A stretch of DNA of 64,000 nt from Desmodesmus armatus (lineage: Eukaryota; Chlorophyta; Chlorophyceae; Sphaeropleales; Scenedesmaceae): positions 1 through 64,000 of the forward strand of contig VIIQ02000589.1 of assembly GCA_007449985.2 (NCBI GenBank), given 5' to 3'. This document shows positions 25,767 to 37,900 of this stretch, piece after piece. The translations under genes and the position numbers were made by a program. The notes beneath the pieces are model-generated. The model was given only the letters and a program-made list of their open reading frames with translations, ran no database searches and was not told where the DNA came from. Position 1 is the stretch's first letter, and every line of letters begins with the position of its first letter.

Positions 25767-26910
25767 TTTGCGGCCCGATGTGGCCCACAAGCATGCAGGT
25801 TGAATGCTGGTATTGCAATGATATGGCAGTGCACTGCCCTGCACATGCATTTGTGTAAGCAAGATGTTCCGGCGCGATTCCAGCATGAGTGGTTACAAGA
25901 CGAGTGATGCACTTCCCAGTCTTTCCAGATCAAATCAGTTATGTGATGCACGGTCATTGAACCCATGATCATCACATAGCATGTCACCACCCAGATGCAA
26001 TGCAAGCACATATCATGCTGCATTGCGGCAGCGTCAGATGGCACCCAGCACTTGTCTACACTGTGGCAGGGCGTCACATACATCGACTCGACTGTCGGAC
26101 ACCCATTATCCTTGCAGCAAGTTCTTGTATTGATCAACTGCAAGGTGCCTTGTTTGTGGCATACAGCAGGGTGCCAGAAGTCACATAAAAATCTGGGAGT
26201 ACAATACATGTACTCCCCATCAGAACATCCCCGTTTGAAAGAATCAGGCCAATCCACACAGCCCCCACTGTGGCAACCCAGATATGTGCACGTGGACACC
26301 ATAACAATCTTTGGCAGTAGGGGACCTAGGTGAAAACCAACGTGTGCATCACACCTCACCATACAATATCATCCCAACAGCTCTTGAAAGTAGCAAACAC
26401 AACTACTGCCCGACGTGCACATCAACAGTATTGTGAGCCAGTGGCGCATCCACACCCAGTCCTCAGCCATTTCCCCCGGATGATCCGCTGATGCCAGCGC
26501 AGACAGCATGCTACGCAGGAGTACACCCTGCCAAAAAAACCTCACAAAACCCCACACCCACTTTGGGCACCATTGCATATACATGACTGCACAGCCATCC
26601 CTACAGCGCGTTGCTGAGAAAACCCCAAAACAATTGCACAGCCGTCCTTGCATATGTAGCTATCCTTGCATGAGCTGCTGTTGCAGTTATTGCAACCCAC
26701 GCACACCACCCGCTCAAACACGGCGCCGCCATGCAGCGCCGCGCGCCATTGGCACAACGGAACCCATTGCCCTCCCTAGACCCAGCTGGTGGAAGGATTT
26801 GGGTTTGATTGTCCATCTTGGGCTGCAACACGCGAGGGCGTTGGACCCTCCGAACCACAACTGCTTGAACCATATATCTCAGAAAGTAATGTGGTGTCCC
26901 CCATCCCAAA
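25767..26910. other. Convergent intergenic region before the cyclase gene
   Basis: About 1.1 kb with no supported gene. Open frames on both strands are short and lack family motifs. The region should hold the 3' UTR of the cyclase gene. Confidence 0.5.
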
Positions 26911-27030
26911 TTACCCATGGCTTGCCTGCCTGACCGTGCCAGGCGGCCGCAGACACTGCGGGTCTGACTTGCTGCGGGGCCCATCACGACCGTGAGCGGC
27001 AGCAGCAGCCGCAGCAGCTGCTGCTGGGGA
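26911..27030 (-). repeat. Duplicate of the cyclase 3' coding end (copy A, downstream)
   Basis: About 110-120 bp resembling 27041-27150 at roughly 88% identity by eye. On the minus strand it keeps the same frame and ends in its own stop (TAA, 26911-26913) after ...RQASHG. Most base differences from the in-gene copy are synonymous. A pyrimidine-rich cccag precedes its Ala run, so an alternative last exon is possible. Confidence 0.7.
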
Positions 27031-27040
27031 CACACCCCTT

Positions 27041-27150
27041 ACACATCACCCATGGCTTGGCTGCCTGACTGTGCCAGGTGGCCGCAGGAACTGTGGGTCT
27101 GACTTGCTGCGAGGTCCATCACGGCCGTGAGCAGCAGCAGCTGCTGCTGG
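27041..27150 (-). repeat. Duplicate of the cyclase 3' coding end (copy B, in the gene)
   Basis: This is the copy inside the annotated last cyclase exon. It encodes HGRDGPRSKSDPQF and ends ...RQPSHG with TGA at 27046-27048. A TGTAA motif on the minus strand (27043-27039) begins two bases after the stop. Confidence 0.7.
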
Positions 27151-28868
27151 TGACAGCCCCAGCTCCTCGTCGCTGCCCTCCAGCAGCCCATCCTCCCCAA
27201 CAGACCTGAAGCTATCATGCCGCTCTAGACCTGCCAACCCCGCCACATCCACCACACAAGAATCTGCCGCCGCCGCTGCTGCTGCTGTTGCTGCCGATGA
27301 TGTCTGCATGTCATGGCTTGGCTTTTTGCTGCCGCCTGTGACCCAACTGGACCGTCCAACACCCTGCTGCTGCTGCAGTGCAGGTGTTGCAGTGTGGGCA
27401 CTACTTGTCCCTGCAGCCGGTACCATGTTGCTGCTGTGGCCTGCGTCTTCAGGGGCGCTGCTCACTCTGCTAGCAGGGGGTACCTGATCCCCTTCAATCG
27501 AACCCCTGCCTGCGCCTGCACTTGCTGCACCCTTCTTCATAGCCAGCTCCCCCGCATGGCCCCCTGTGCTCACAGGGCCTGCCAGCTCAGGGCCAGGCCC
27601 AAGCTCACTAAACCCCCGGCCTGCAGGCCCAACCCCAGCTGCTGCTGAATACTGAGGTCTCAGAGGGTCCTCTGCAAACTCGGAGTCTCCAGGGATTGAC
27701 CACAGCACCCTACCAGCAGGCAGTGACACACTCCTGCTGCCCCAGCGCCTAGGAGCGTCACCCGCAGCGCCTCGCCGCGCCGCTGCTGCCACTGCTGCCG
27801 CTGCGGTGTCGACACTGCTGCTGTTCTGCTGCCGCTGCGTTTGTGTGGGGCTGGTGCAGCGGTGTGGCAAGCCTGTGATGCCGCTCACACGGTGGTTGAG
27901 GTGCTCGTGGTAGTCCTGGGAGGGAAAGAAAGCAGGGATGTACAGTACAGTCAGCCATGATGAGGAGTCACCAACAAACCCATAGAGCAAGCTGCCTTCG
28001 AGTCTCATGACCACGCAGAACAACAGCCGGTGCTTGCATGCAATTGCCACCAACCGCCATCATAGACAGTTCAGAACACTCGCTCTCAAACAGCGGCAAT
28101 GCTGACCCCTTGATTTGTGGACATCCTTCAGTCAGGGGTCCTGCAGTCGCATATGTCTACTGCCACCCACCTGGGCCAACACAGGGAGTAGTACTGACAC
28201 AGGCTCCCCCACACGGCCCTCAAGTCGCTGCAGCAGCTGCATGGAGTTACACACAGATACAGCGAGGCAACAGGTGCACAGGCAGCACGGACAGGGTCAA
28301 GACTGCAAACCAACAAACACCCATGCCGCAGGGCAAGAAACACACAGTGCCCACAATGCTGCCCTCAGTCCCTCCACCTACTGCATCAACAACGCCCGGG
28401 TCACCACCCCCCTGGCCCTTGCAATGACCCAGAGAGCTGGTATTCATATTTATATATTATATTTATATATTTTTATATTTTATATTATACAACTCACTCA
28501 ACCTGAGGTGTCCTCCACCCTGAACCCTAGGGCGCCACCTCTCAGCCGCCTTACCTGGCCCTTTCGTGAAGCAGCTGGGGGTGTCTCCGCTGCTATGAAC
28601 TGCCCTCTGCCCAGCAGGTGTGTCGGCACAACCTGCACCATCTCCTGCTGTGCTGGCCCTCCCTTGAAGCGAAACAGTCCCAGCCGATGCACCTCAACCT
28701 TGAACGGCACCCGCACCACGTCACCCATAACAAAGGGTGACGGTGCCACAGGGGGAGGTGGCGGCGGCTGCGGTGGCTGCTGCTGCTGCTGGCTGCCCAT
28801 GGACACCAGGCGCTTGAGGGACAGCGCTGAGTGTGACCCTGCTGCTGCCAACCCAGCCATCCCTGGGG

Positions 28869-28902
<34 letters not shown>

Positions 28903-31900
28903 TTGATGAGGTGTCGGCAAACTGCTGCCCCTCAAACCCTGGGTGTTGTTGCTGCTGAGGCGGGAGCGAGAGCCCTGCTTCAGGTTGTTACTGCCGTCCT
29001 GGGAGTTACTGCGGCTGCGTGAAAGCCACAGGTGTGCAGGTATGCGCGGGTGCCGCTGCTGCCCCGACCCCTGCTGCTGCTGCTGCTGCTGTTGGGCGGG
29101 TGCACTCAATTCCCCTGGCCAACTACCCCCCATCCGCCGCTGTGGCCCCACATCCACAGCCTGCCCTCCTGCTGCTGCTGCTGGCTGTGCCATGCCCTCA
29201 GGGCCAGACCTGCTACCCTGGCCCCCTGTGGTGCCACTGACCCCTAAACCATCAGCAGCCCCAGGGGGGCTACTTGGGTTGCCGGCAGTGGCAGCAGCCC
29301 AGTAATTGGCAGGCCCCACGGGCCCTGCTGCTGGTTCCGCAGAGCTGCAGCTGTTCAGGGAGTCTGCCGATAGCATGATACTGCAGGACTCTGCTGCCAG
29401 CATGCTGCTACTGCCGCCGCCAGGGCCGGCGTAGCTACAGCCTGGGCTTGATGCTACAGCTAGCTGCCCCAGGGATGGTGGCAGGGGGCCAGAGGCGGAC
29501 TCCGCTGCTGATGATGACGCTGCAGCGAGCTCCATAGGCGAGCCAAAGACAGGCTGGACCGCGGTTTCAGCTGTAGCTGGCCGTGCAGGTGGGTGTGCTG
29601 TGCTGTGCTGCGCAGGGCAGCTGGAGGGACGTGGCGCTGGAGGCTTATATACTGCCAAGGTAGCACCCGACGTTGCTGCTGCGGCTGCTGCTGTGCCGTC
29701 GGCAGCTGCAGCTGCAGCAAGGTTTGTTGCCGAGGGGCTTGTGAAGGCAGTCCACCAGGACCGCGGCCTGCTGCCACCACCACTGCTGCTGCTGCCGCCC
29801 GCCGCAGCTGCCGCCACTGCGGCAGCCTGCTCATGCGGTAGCTCAATATCTAGAGCCTGCGCCCCCTCACAGCTGCTGCTAGCAGCTGCGCCTGGCTGTA
29901 GCACCTGCCTGCCACCCTGATCCCCCTGCCGCAGACTGTCCCCTGCATCTGCTTCCGCTGCTGTAGCTGCTGCTGCCTGCCCATGCTCCTGCCCCTCTGC
30001 AATGCTACCAGTAGCTGCCAGGGGACTGTGGAGGTCAGTGAAGCTGGCACTGCCACCCCCTGCTGCCCACACTGCCATTGCGTGCTGTGCAAGCTCCAGG
30101 GAGCAGGCAATCTGGCCCCCGCGTGCCCCTTTGTCCATGAAGCGAGCTGCCATGTTGATGGATTGACCGTGGTAGTCTGCACGACCCTCGTGGTCTGGGA
30201 GGATGGACTGAGGGACGCCTTCACCTGCACAGCATAGCATGGCACAGCAGGCACAGCAGGGCAAGGCAAAGGCTGGCTGTCAGGGGTGGCAGCACGTTTG
30301 TGAATGTGAAAAACCAGGACGAGCACCCTTCACTATGGCATATGCTTCTGGGAGTACCCATCAACTTCAACTGGCGGAGCCAGACTCAAGCAAAATATGG
30401 AGATCTCCACGAAACAGGTGGCCAGAAGCATTTATTGGCACATGTGCATTTGCATCGACTTCAGTGAAGCTGTTGTGGCACTGCCCAGCCAGCTGCACTC
30501 ACATACACCCATCTTGATTCGTGGCCCTCTGAACACCAGCCTGCCGCTGCTGTCGACCTGCTCCCTGCAGCTTGGCAGCAGCATGATGGCTGACTGGGGC
30601 CACGGCAGGTACATGGCGGCAACCTGCACAAACACCAACAGACACAGTGATGATTTGGGACTGGTGGGGCAGCCAATTGAAGACTCCCACGGTGTTGGTC
30701 CGGGCACTGGGCACCTCCTGGTATAGGGGTGCTGGGCGGTCTCATTGGTGAGGCTTTGCCTTGGGCCCTCGGCACTTGGGCTCGCCTGGTTGCTGTGTGT
30801 GTGGCCAGCCGGTGGGATAACGCCCCCCGTCCCCTGGTAAAACCCAAAAAATTGAACACTCTGTCTACTGAGCTGAAAACAGCATCATGTGTTAACCTCC
30901 TCCCAGCCTCAACACATACAACAAATATGCCAGGCGTGGTCGTTTCAGGCCTGCCTGCCCTCTCTGTTCTCCACCAACCTCTGCTCCAAGGAAAGCGCCT
31001 CAGCTGTGCTGCTAGAACTTACCCGCCTTGAACCAAAAGGCAAGCCGCACTTGACACCGCGATTTATCTACCCATGCTGGCACACTTCCACCAAAACGCC
31101 CACACTAAAACACCCCCACACAAGCAGCGCACCTGTACCAGCAAGCACCACTCCAGGGCAGTCACCGGGCTCGCAAACGCCACCATAAACTTCATGTCCC
31201 CCTCCTGCACACGACACAGGTACCCACCCAACCGCCGCAGCGCATCCCGCACCACCCGATTCAGTAACCCCTGCACCACGGGCGTGAAAGGCCTCCTGCG
31301 CTTCACAAGCTGCTCTGGCCCTTCTACAGCCATAAACACCATCGTCACAGGTGGCAGCGGCTGCATCACATGGCTGGCATACATTCTGGGGCTGCTGCTG
31401 CCGTTGCCGTAAGGTGCTGCTCCAGCCTGCTGTGTATTCACCGAAGAGCTGCTGTCGCTGCCGCCAGTAGTTTGGACCTGTAGGATGGATGTGCTGGTGC
31501 TGCCTTCTCCAATGCCTAGGGCTAGCACTCCTAGGGGTGAGACCGAGCGGCCTCGCATGGCTGGTGTTGCTGTGGAGGGCACGGTGGTGCTCAGGGGGCA
31601 TTGAATACTGGGACCTGGCTGCAGGCCGCTGCAGCTGTTTGCACTGGGCAACATATCCAGGCTGCTGCCTGAAAGCGGGGCAGTGGTGCTGCCTGCGGTT
31701 TGAGGTACCACAAATGCAGATCAAGCAGTCAGGCAGCTGCTAAATCAGCTGTTTGGGCAGTCTCTGGTACGCACAAGCATGCATTTCCACCTTCCAATCT
31801 GCATTTCATATAAAACAACAGCCGAGCAGGGGCCGCACACATCATCTTCTGGGGAAAAGAAGCATCCAGCAAAGAGGATGCCCCGGGCCCAATAGTTTGT

Positions 31901-34900
31901 ATGCCTAATGCCGCACACCAGATGTCTGCTTTCTGTACGCACAGCGCACCTGGTGCTTCAAAGTAGATGTTGTCCCAGCAAATCCAGCCCTCCTTGACGT
32001 TCAAGTCATTGTGCCATGCGTGGGCCCTTGCCGCCAGCGCCGGTGGCAGCACCTGAAAGGAGGGCGGGCGCAACTCATTGGTGTCAATAATAAATAACAA
32101 GTAATACATAATAAAGAATAAATAAATAGCAATAGTGACTGACGGAAGCTCCCCAGGTTCTGGCTGGGCGCGCAAGCCATGTCCAAAACCTTGCGATGCA
32201 GTGCTTCAAACAGTTGAACAATCAAGTCCCAAAAAATCAGGCTTAGGGTTGGGGTTGGGATTCAAAGGCCAAACCCAAAGTCAGACCCAACCCACCTGGA
32301 ACAGCCGCACACTCTCCCAGTCCCTGCGGGTGGGCTGGGTCCCCTTGAAGCTTTGGCTACTGTGTGCAAGGCTCTTGCGCAGGTCGGTCCACTGCTTCGT
32401 GGCCCGCGCTGAAAACGACGCCAGACGCCCAACCACTGCCACATCCTGCTTCTGTACCACATCAGGTACTTCCTGCAGCTCCCCAAGGTGCTGCTGCTGT
32501 TGCTGCTGCACTGAGCTTCTGCTCCTAGTGCTGCTGGCTGTACTGCCGGCCGAAGGCCCTCCAAGAGAGGCCGCGAAGCTGCCGCTACCGCTGGCTCTAT
32601 CAACCTGCGAAGGAACGAACGGCCGCGACATTTGCGCAGCTGGCGGCAGCGGGTGTCGAGGGGAGGATGAAGACTGAATCAAATCCCCGCTCGGCTCGTC
32701 TTCGCTGCTGCTGTGGCAGGGGCCAAAGGGCCGCCGGACAAGCCGCTGCCACCAGGGTATGGTGGGGGAAGGTGGCTGCTGGCTGGTGTCTGGCTGCTTG
32801 ACGTCGAGGGCGCGGGAGGTGGTGTAAGGGAGCTCATGGTCTTCTGTGCCAGAGGAGCGGCAGAAGGCCCCCATGTCGAGCAGCACAACCTCCTCTGCCG
32901 GTGCGTGAGCCCTGAGGCAGCAACGATGCGGCAGCATGTTAGGGGTGCAGTGCCATGGCTGACGATGGGCGGTGCTTGCGCAGGGTTGATGCTGTCCGTA
33001 GATCACCATGTGCTGGACAAGTTGCGTCTCAGAACTCGCATTATCAAACCCTGCTCCTGAGAAGCACCCACATGAGGTACGGTTGGTTTGACGCATGTTG
33101 CCGCTGACAACAGGGTCAAACCCCATATTAAGCATGTTGCCGAAGCTGGGAATAAGTACAAAACAGAAAGTCCCATGCCACACCTGGACATGCAGCACAG
33201 GCGAAGGAGCTTGTTCCAGCCCGCACGGCCTGATGACAGTTTGCTGTGGTTGAGGCCGGACGCATCCACAGCCCCCAGTGCTTGTGCCTGCTCCTTGATA
33301 GCCGCAAAGGTAGCTTCGTCCAGGATGGTCTGCCCACCATTGCCAAAGTCCCCCACAACTGTGCGGCAGCAACATCCGCCAGAGAAAGCAGAATGTCAGC
33401 ACAGATGTGAGGAGACCACAACGGGCACTCGCGATCAACAGAAGCAATCACACCCTACTTCAGCACGATGGGCTCGTACAACTGCAGGAAAAGACCGCAT
33501 GTGCAATGGTTGTCTCGTATGCATTGCCTCTACATACTGGAATTGCCTTCAGGGTGGTGACATACCTTTTGCCAGCTGGAACAAAGCGCTGTTCTTGATC
33601 GGCGTGCCACTCGGCACCTCGCCCGTCACGACTCCCATGCGCACACGCAGGCCACTGAACAGCAGGGGCTCATGCAGCTGCCCCTTGCTCATCAGACTGG
33701 CGTAGAAGCCACTGGGGCTCAGGCTGGGTAGGTAGTCCACGTGACTGCCTGCAGGGCGGCATAAAGTTGGTTTGCTTTTACAATATGCAGTTGCTTGATC
33801 GCCATATTGGCGCACAGCAGCTTGTCCCCATGCCGGTGCAGCAGCGGCGTGACCACACACAACCGTGATATCTGATGGATGAGCCTTGCATGCTTGAAGG
33901 AGTGCGTGCTGCCACTTTTGAGACGAGCACAAAAGCTTTCCATCCCGCAGAAAGATGTAGGTAGACATGCGCTGGACATGGTTCTCATGAAGCTCCGAGC
34001 GCCTCCCCATGAGAGCCTTACCCATTGAAGGTGCACTTGCGCCTGTGTTGATCCTTTTCAGCCTGGGCCCAAATTGCAGCATTGGGGGCAACCGCATGTG
34101 CAACCCTGCGCCAGACACAAGATTTGCACACATGTTGGGGGACGGCACAAGGAGTTGAATGCACAGTCAGAGGATGTTGACGTAAGCCTGCTCTAGCGGT
34201 TGCAGGTTACACACATCGCTGCACAAGAACACTTGCTGTGGTGACTCTGCGTCCATCCAAATCTGCAGCTGCCACGTGCCAAAGCTTGCAGTCCATGCTC
34301 ACATTCCATCAAAACACAGGCCATGTCCACATGGGCATGCATGTCAAGTGCAATATGCAACAACGCGCATTCATGCACAGACACTCACTGCTCCCTATGC
34401 GGCTAGCGACAGAGCCCTCCGGGTGGTTGCTGACATCCTGGTCTTGCACCTGGTCCAGCCCGGGCGGCCACTGCACAGCAACGAGAGCCTGCTGAGCCTG
34501 CAGAGACAAAATGGCCAGGGCACTATTTCAGGACAAAAAGTCAGGCACAGTGTGATGTTCGCCATTGGGTTGTCATAAGGTAGTCTGGACCAGAGGATTG
34601 TGGAGCCAGTGAAGCAGTGCATGTTGCATTCTAATCAATATCCCGAACACCCCTCTACAGCAACACGGTTTCACAACCTGTCAGCAGTGCTGTTCAGGCA
34701 AACTTGGTGGCACACACCCACATGCAAGGTCAACTGCTCATGCTGCATTGCACCCATGCTTGCCGGAGTGTATGGCGCTCTGGACCTTGCAGATTCCTGA
34801 TGTAATCATAGTGTTACTGTAATGATCTGGTCGCTGGCTAGTGCCGGGAAAGAGGGTTAACCCCCTGCAACATAGGTATTAATGATGTAACACATGTTTC

Positions 34901-37900
34901 CACACCTGTAGGCAGAACACCACCGCGTCGAATGGGTCATAGAAGGCTATGGTGAAGCTGTCACCCTCCTGCTCCAGCACAAAGCCACCGTTGTAGAACT
35001 TGGCTACAAAAAAGCAAGCAAGGTTCAGCAGGAAAATAGAGTGAGACTCGCCTTTGGCACCCACAGGCTTGGCCAATTGCACAAGCCGTACATACAATGA
35101 AGTACACTGTAGCATGTGCACATGTACAAGCATGTGCAGCCTGCCCAGTACTGAGTACTGGGATCCAGGACTCATGCGGCTGATCAGCCGTAAAAATGTA
35201 CAGGAATTCAATGCTTGGAAAAAAGTTGGTGCAGCGAATTTGCACAGTACAGCACAGGTAAAAGAAACACGGCGCCAACCGCGCACTAGCCACGGAGCCA
35301 AGGGCTCATGCACTGGGCTTTGTATTGGACCTTGTAACACACCCACCTGCTCTGAGCACAGAGTTATGCAGGACCAACGCCTTGTACATGACTTCAGGTG
35401 ACCGCTTGAAGATGTCTGCACATGATAGAGCACAGGCACGCAGACAGCGGGCGGTGTGGGCTCACTGGCTGTACTGCTGCTACTGCATGGCTGCACACTG
35501 CATCACAATTGGTGCCACCACAGTGTGCAGGCCCTGCACTCCAGAGCGGTGAATAAATACTCATGCATTGGTTGCGGGCTAAGGAGACGGACGACAAAGC
35601 CTGAACCCACACAGTGACGGAGGCAGAGTGCTGTTGTCAACAAACTGTCACAGTCACGTGCATGGGCAACGATACCTGAGTAGCCCTCGATATCTGTAAC
35701 GACCAGCGAGATGCGCCCCGACTGCGGCGGACCCTTGATGCGAATCGCGCTGAGCGCCAGAAAGCGCCGGAATTTGCTCGCCTTGGCCAACAGCAAGTTT
35801 GAAAGACTCCCCACCACGATCAAAAAGAACAGGAAAGCTGCAACGGCTATAGCAGCTTTGACACCGGGTTTCAGGGCACCGCTGTCAAAGTGCGTGCAGT
35901 AGAAAATGGACATCTCGAGCCGAGGCCCAGGCGTCACGTTGAACAGGACTTGGCTGTTGTAGTGCTCATCCCAGAATTTGTCAACCCCAGTATATGAGTA
36001 TCGGCCAGAGCTCATAACATAGAACTGCAACAAACAGGCAAGCAGTGCACGGCAGCACCACAGACATAAGCAGCCCGCTTGTACATGCACGTTGAGATTT
36101 AAGATGCGTGGATGTTATTGGCACCACAAAACCACTGCAAGACAGGGGCGACATGACGCATTCCATGCCTGCACACCATTGTGACATGTCCGCAACACCA
36201 CCAGCAGCGCCGGCGCTTGCTGAACAACAGCACACTGTGCTATTAACATCAGGGTGATTCCCCACCTCAGGCACATCCTACCTTGGTGCAGGTGCATTCA
36301 TCAAAGAAAAAGTAGACGGGTGACATTAGCCAACGCTGCGCACTGATCGCATCGGAGGTCACAGGCAGCTTTAAGGTGTTCCACTTGGCCTCAGGCTCCT
36401 GCTTCCTCACCACAGTGTGACACCTGCACACCGCATGCAGAACACAGCAGCAACCTCAATAGCCCAGTATGAGAGGTCACATCATGTGATACGCATCTTG
36501 CAGCAGGCCAGCCAGTCGACTGGCTGGCGTCAGCCGTGGCTCTGCGCTTGTGTGCACAGGGCAGCTGAAAGGGTATAAGGAAGCAGGATGTCACAATCGA
36601 GCGCACAAACGCAGCAACACACTGTATGCACTACCATCGACCCAGCTGGATGCCCACTTACAGTATGTTGTTGGGCTGGCTGCCGTTGTCGACTGGCTCA
36701 GACTCATCCATCATGCGGGTGCTGTCGTCCAGGTGGTGAGATCAAACTGCAGAGCAGCAGCGGAATTGATGCACGTGAGCTGCAGTTGTGAAATGTGCGG
36801 CTAAGCCTGGCGATGTGGTGTTGCGCGCGGCAGCTGGAAGACAGAGCATGGCGTGACGCCTTGCCACAGAAATACACAGTGGTGGCAGCGCTTTCACATG
36901 CAATCTCCTATGATGAGGTAGGAGGTACAAGGAGAGGGTCAAGTGGGGTGGGGTCGGGCAGGACGGTTGGGGTGAAAGGGTGCAAGGGTGGCTTGGCTAA
37001 ATGTCTGGCTTTGTTGTGAAGCAACACTGTCTTCATGGGGTGATTTAATAGGATGCAAAACAAAGAAAGTATACAAGCAAGGTGTGGGAATACAAAAGTG
37101 TGGAAGTGGAAGTATGCAAATTATGACATCATTTTTAAACAATGATAATGATCACCGCCATCCACACCTCGGCAGCAAGCTTGCCCTAGCAGCGCCATTC
37201 TGTTCAAACGCATACCGACATGACAACACGCATTTGCTGCTGTAAGTGCGTGTCTTCTATCCAGATGTGCATACCTGCTGGTACCGCTTGCTGAACTGCA
37301 GGAAACTGGGCAAGCTGGCATTGTTGGCCTGCTCCTGGGTGGTACAGCAGGTCATGCGTGTGCCAGAGATGTCCACATACTCCTGCACCAGAGAGGTGCA
37401 TGCACAAGCAACAGCAGTGAGTGCCGTTGACCAGGCTGATGTATTCAGGACACATCGCCCGCATCACAAGTGCCCCGTAACACGCCCCCCTCCCCACATG
37501 CCACGCCCGGTCGACCGGACATCATCATGCATTCCCACCCCCCACAATGTACTCTAGCCCCAGCATACCCCAGAAGCGGCAGCACCCCCACTTTGAAGCC
37601 AAGGCACTCGTGTGAATCCCCAGCAGTGCTGCGCTGACCCGGCTGCAGCATGCGCTGAGGCAGCTCACTCACAAGGTATGGCAGGTGGCCCCATTCATCT
37701 GGGATGGGCCCTGCAGATACCAACAAAGTGAGATGGTGAGAAGGATACACGAGCAGACGCATCTTACACCAGCAGTACTACACATGAGCTCATGCCACCC
37801 ACTGAATCAAATAAATCAAAGTTACACATGTAGCTATGAAGCTCAAGAGCTCATGCCAGCCATTCACTGATATCACGGAGATAACAGAACAAACCAGAAG

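Noticed and set aside
32233..32255. Telomere-like ttagggttggggttggg sequence
   Set aside because: Only two or three irregular units inside a cyclase intron; too short to be an interstitial telomere.
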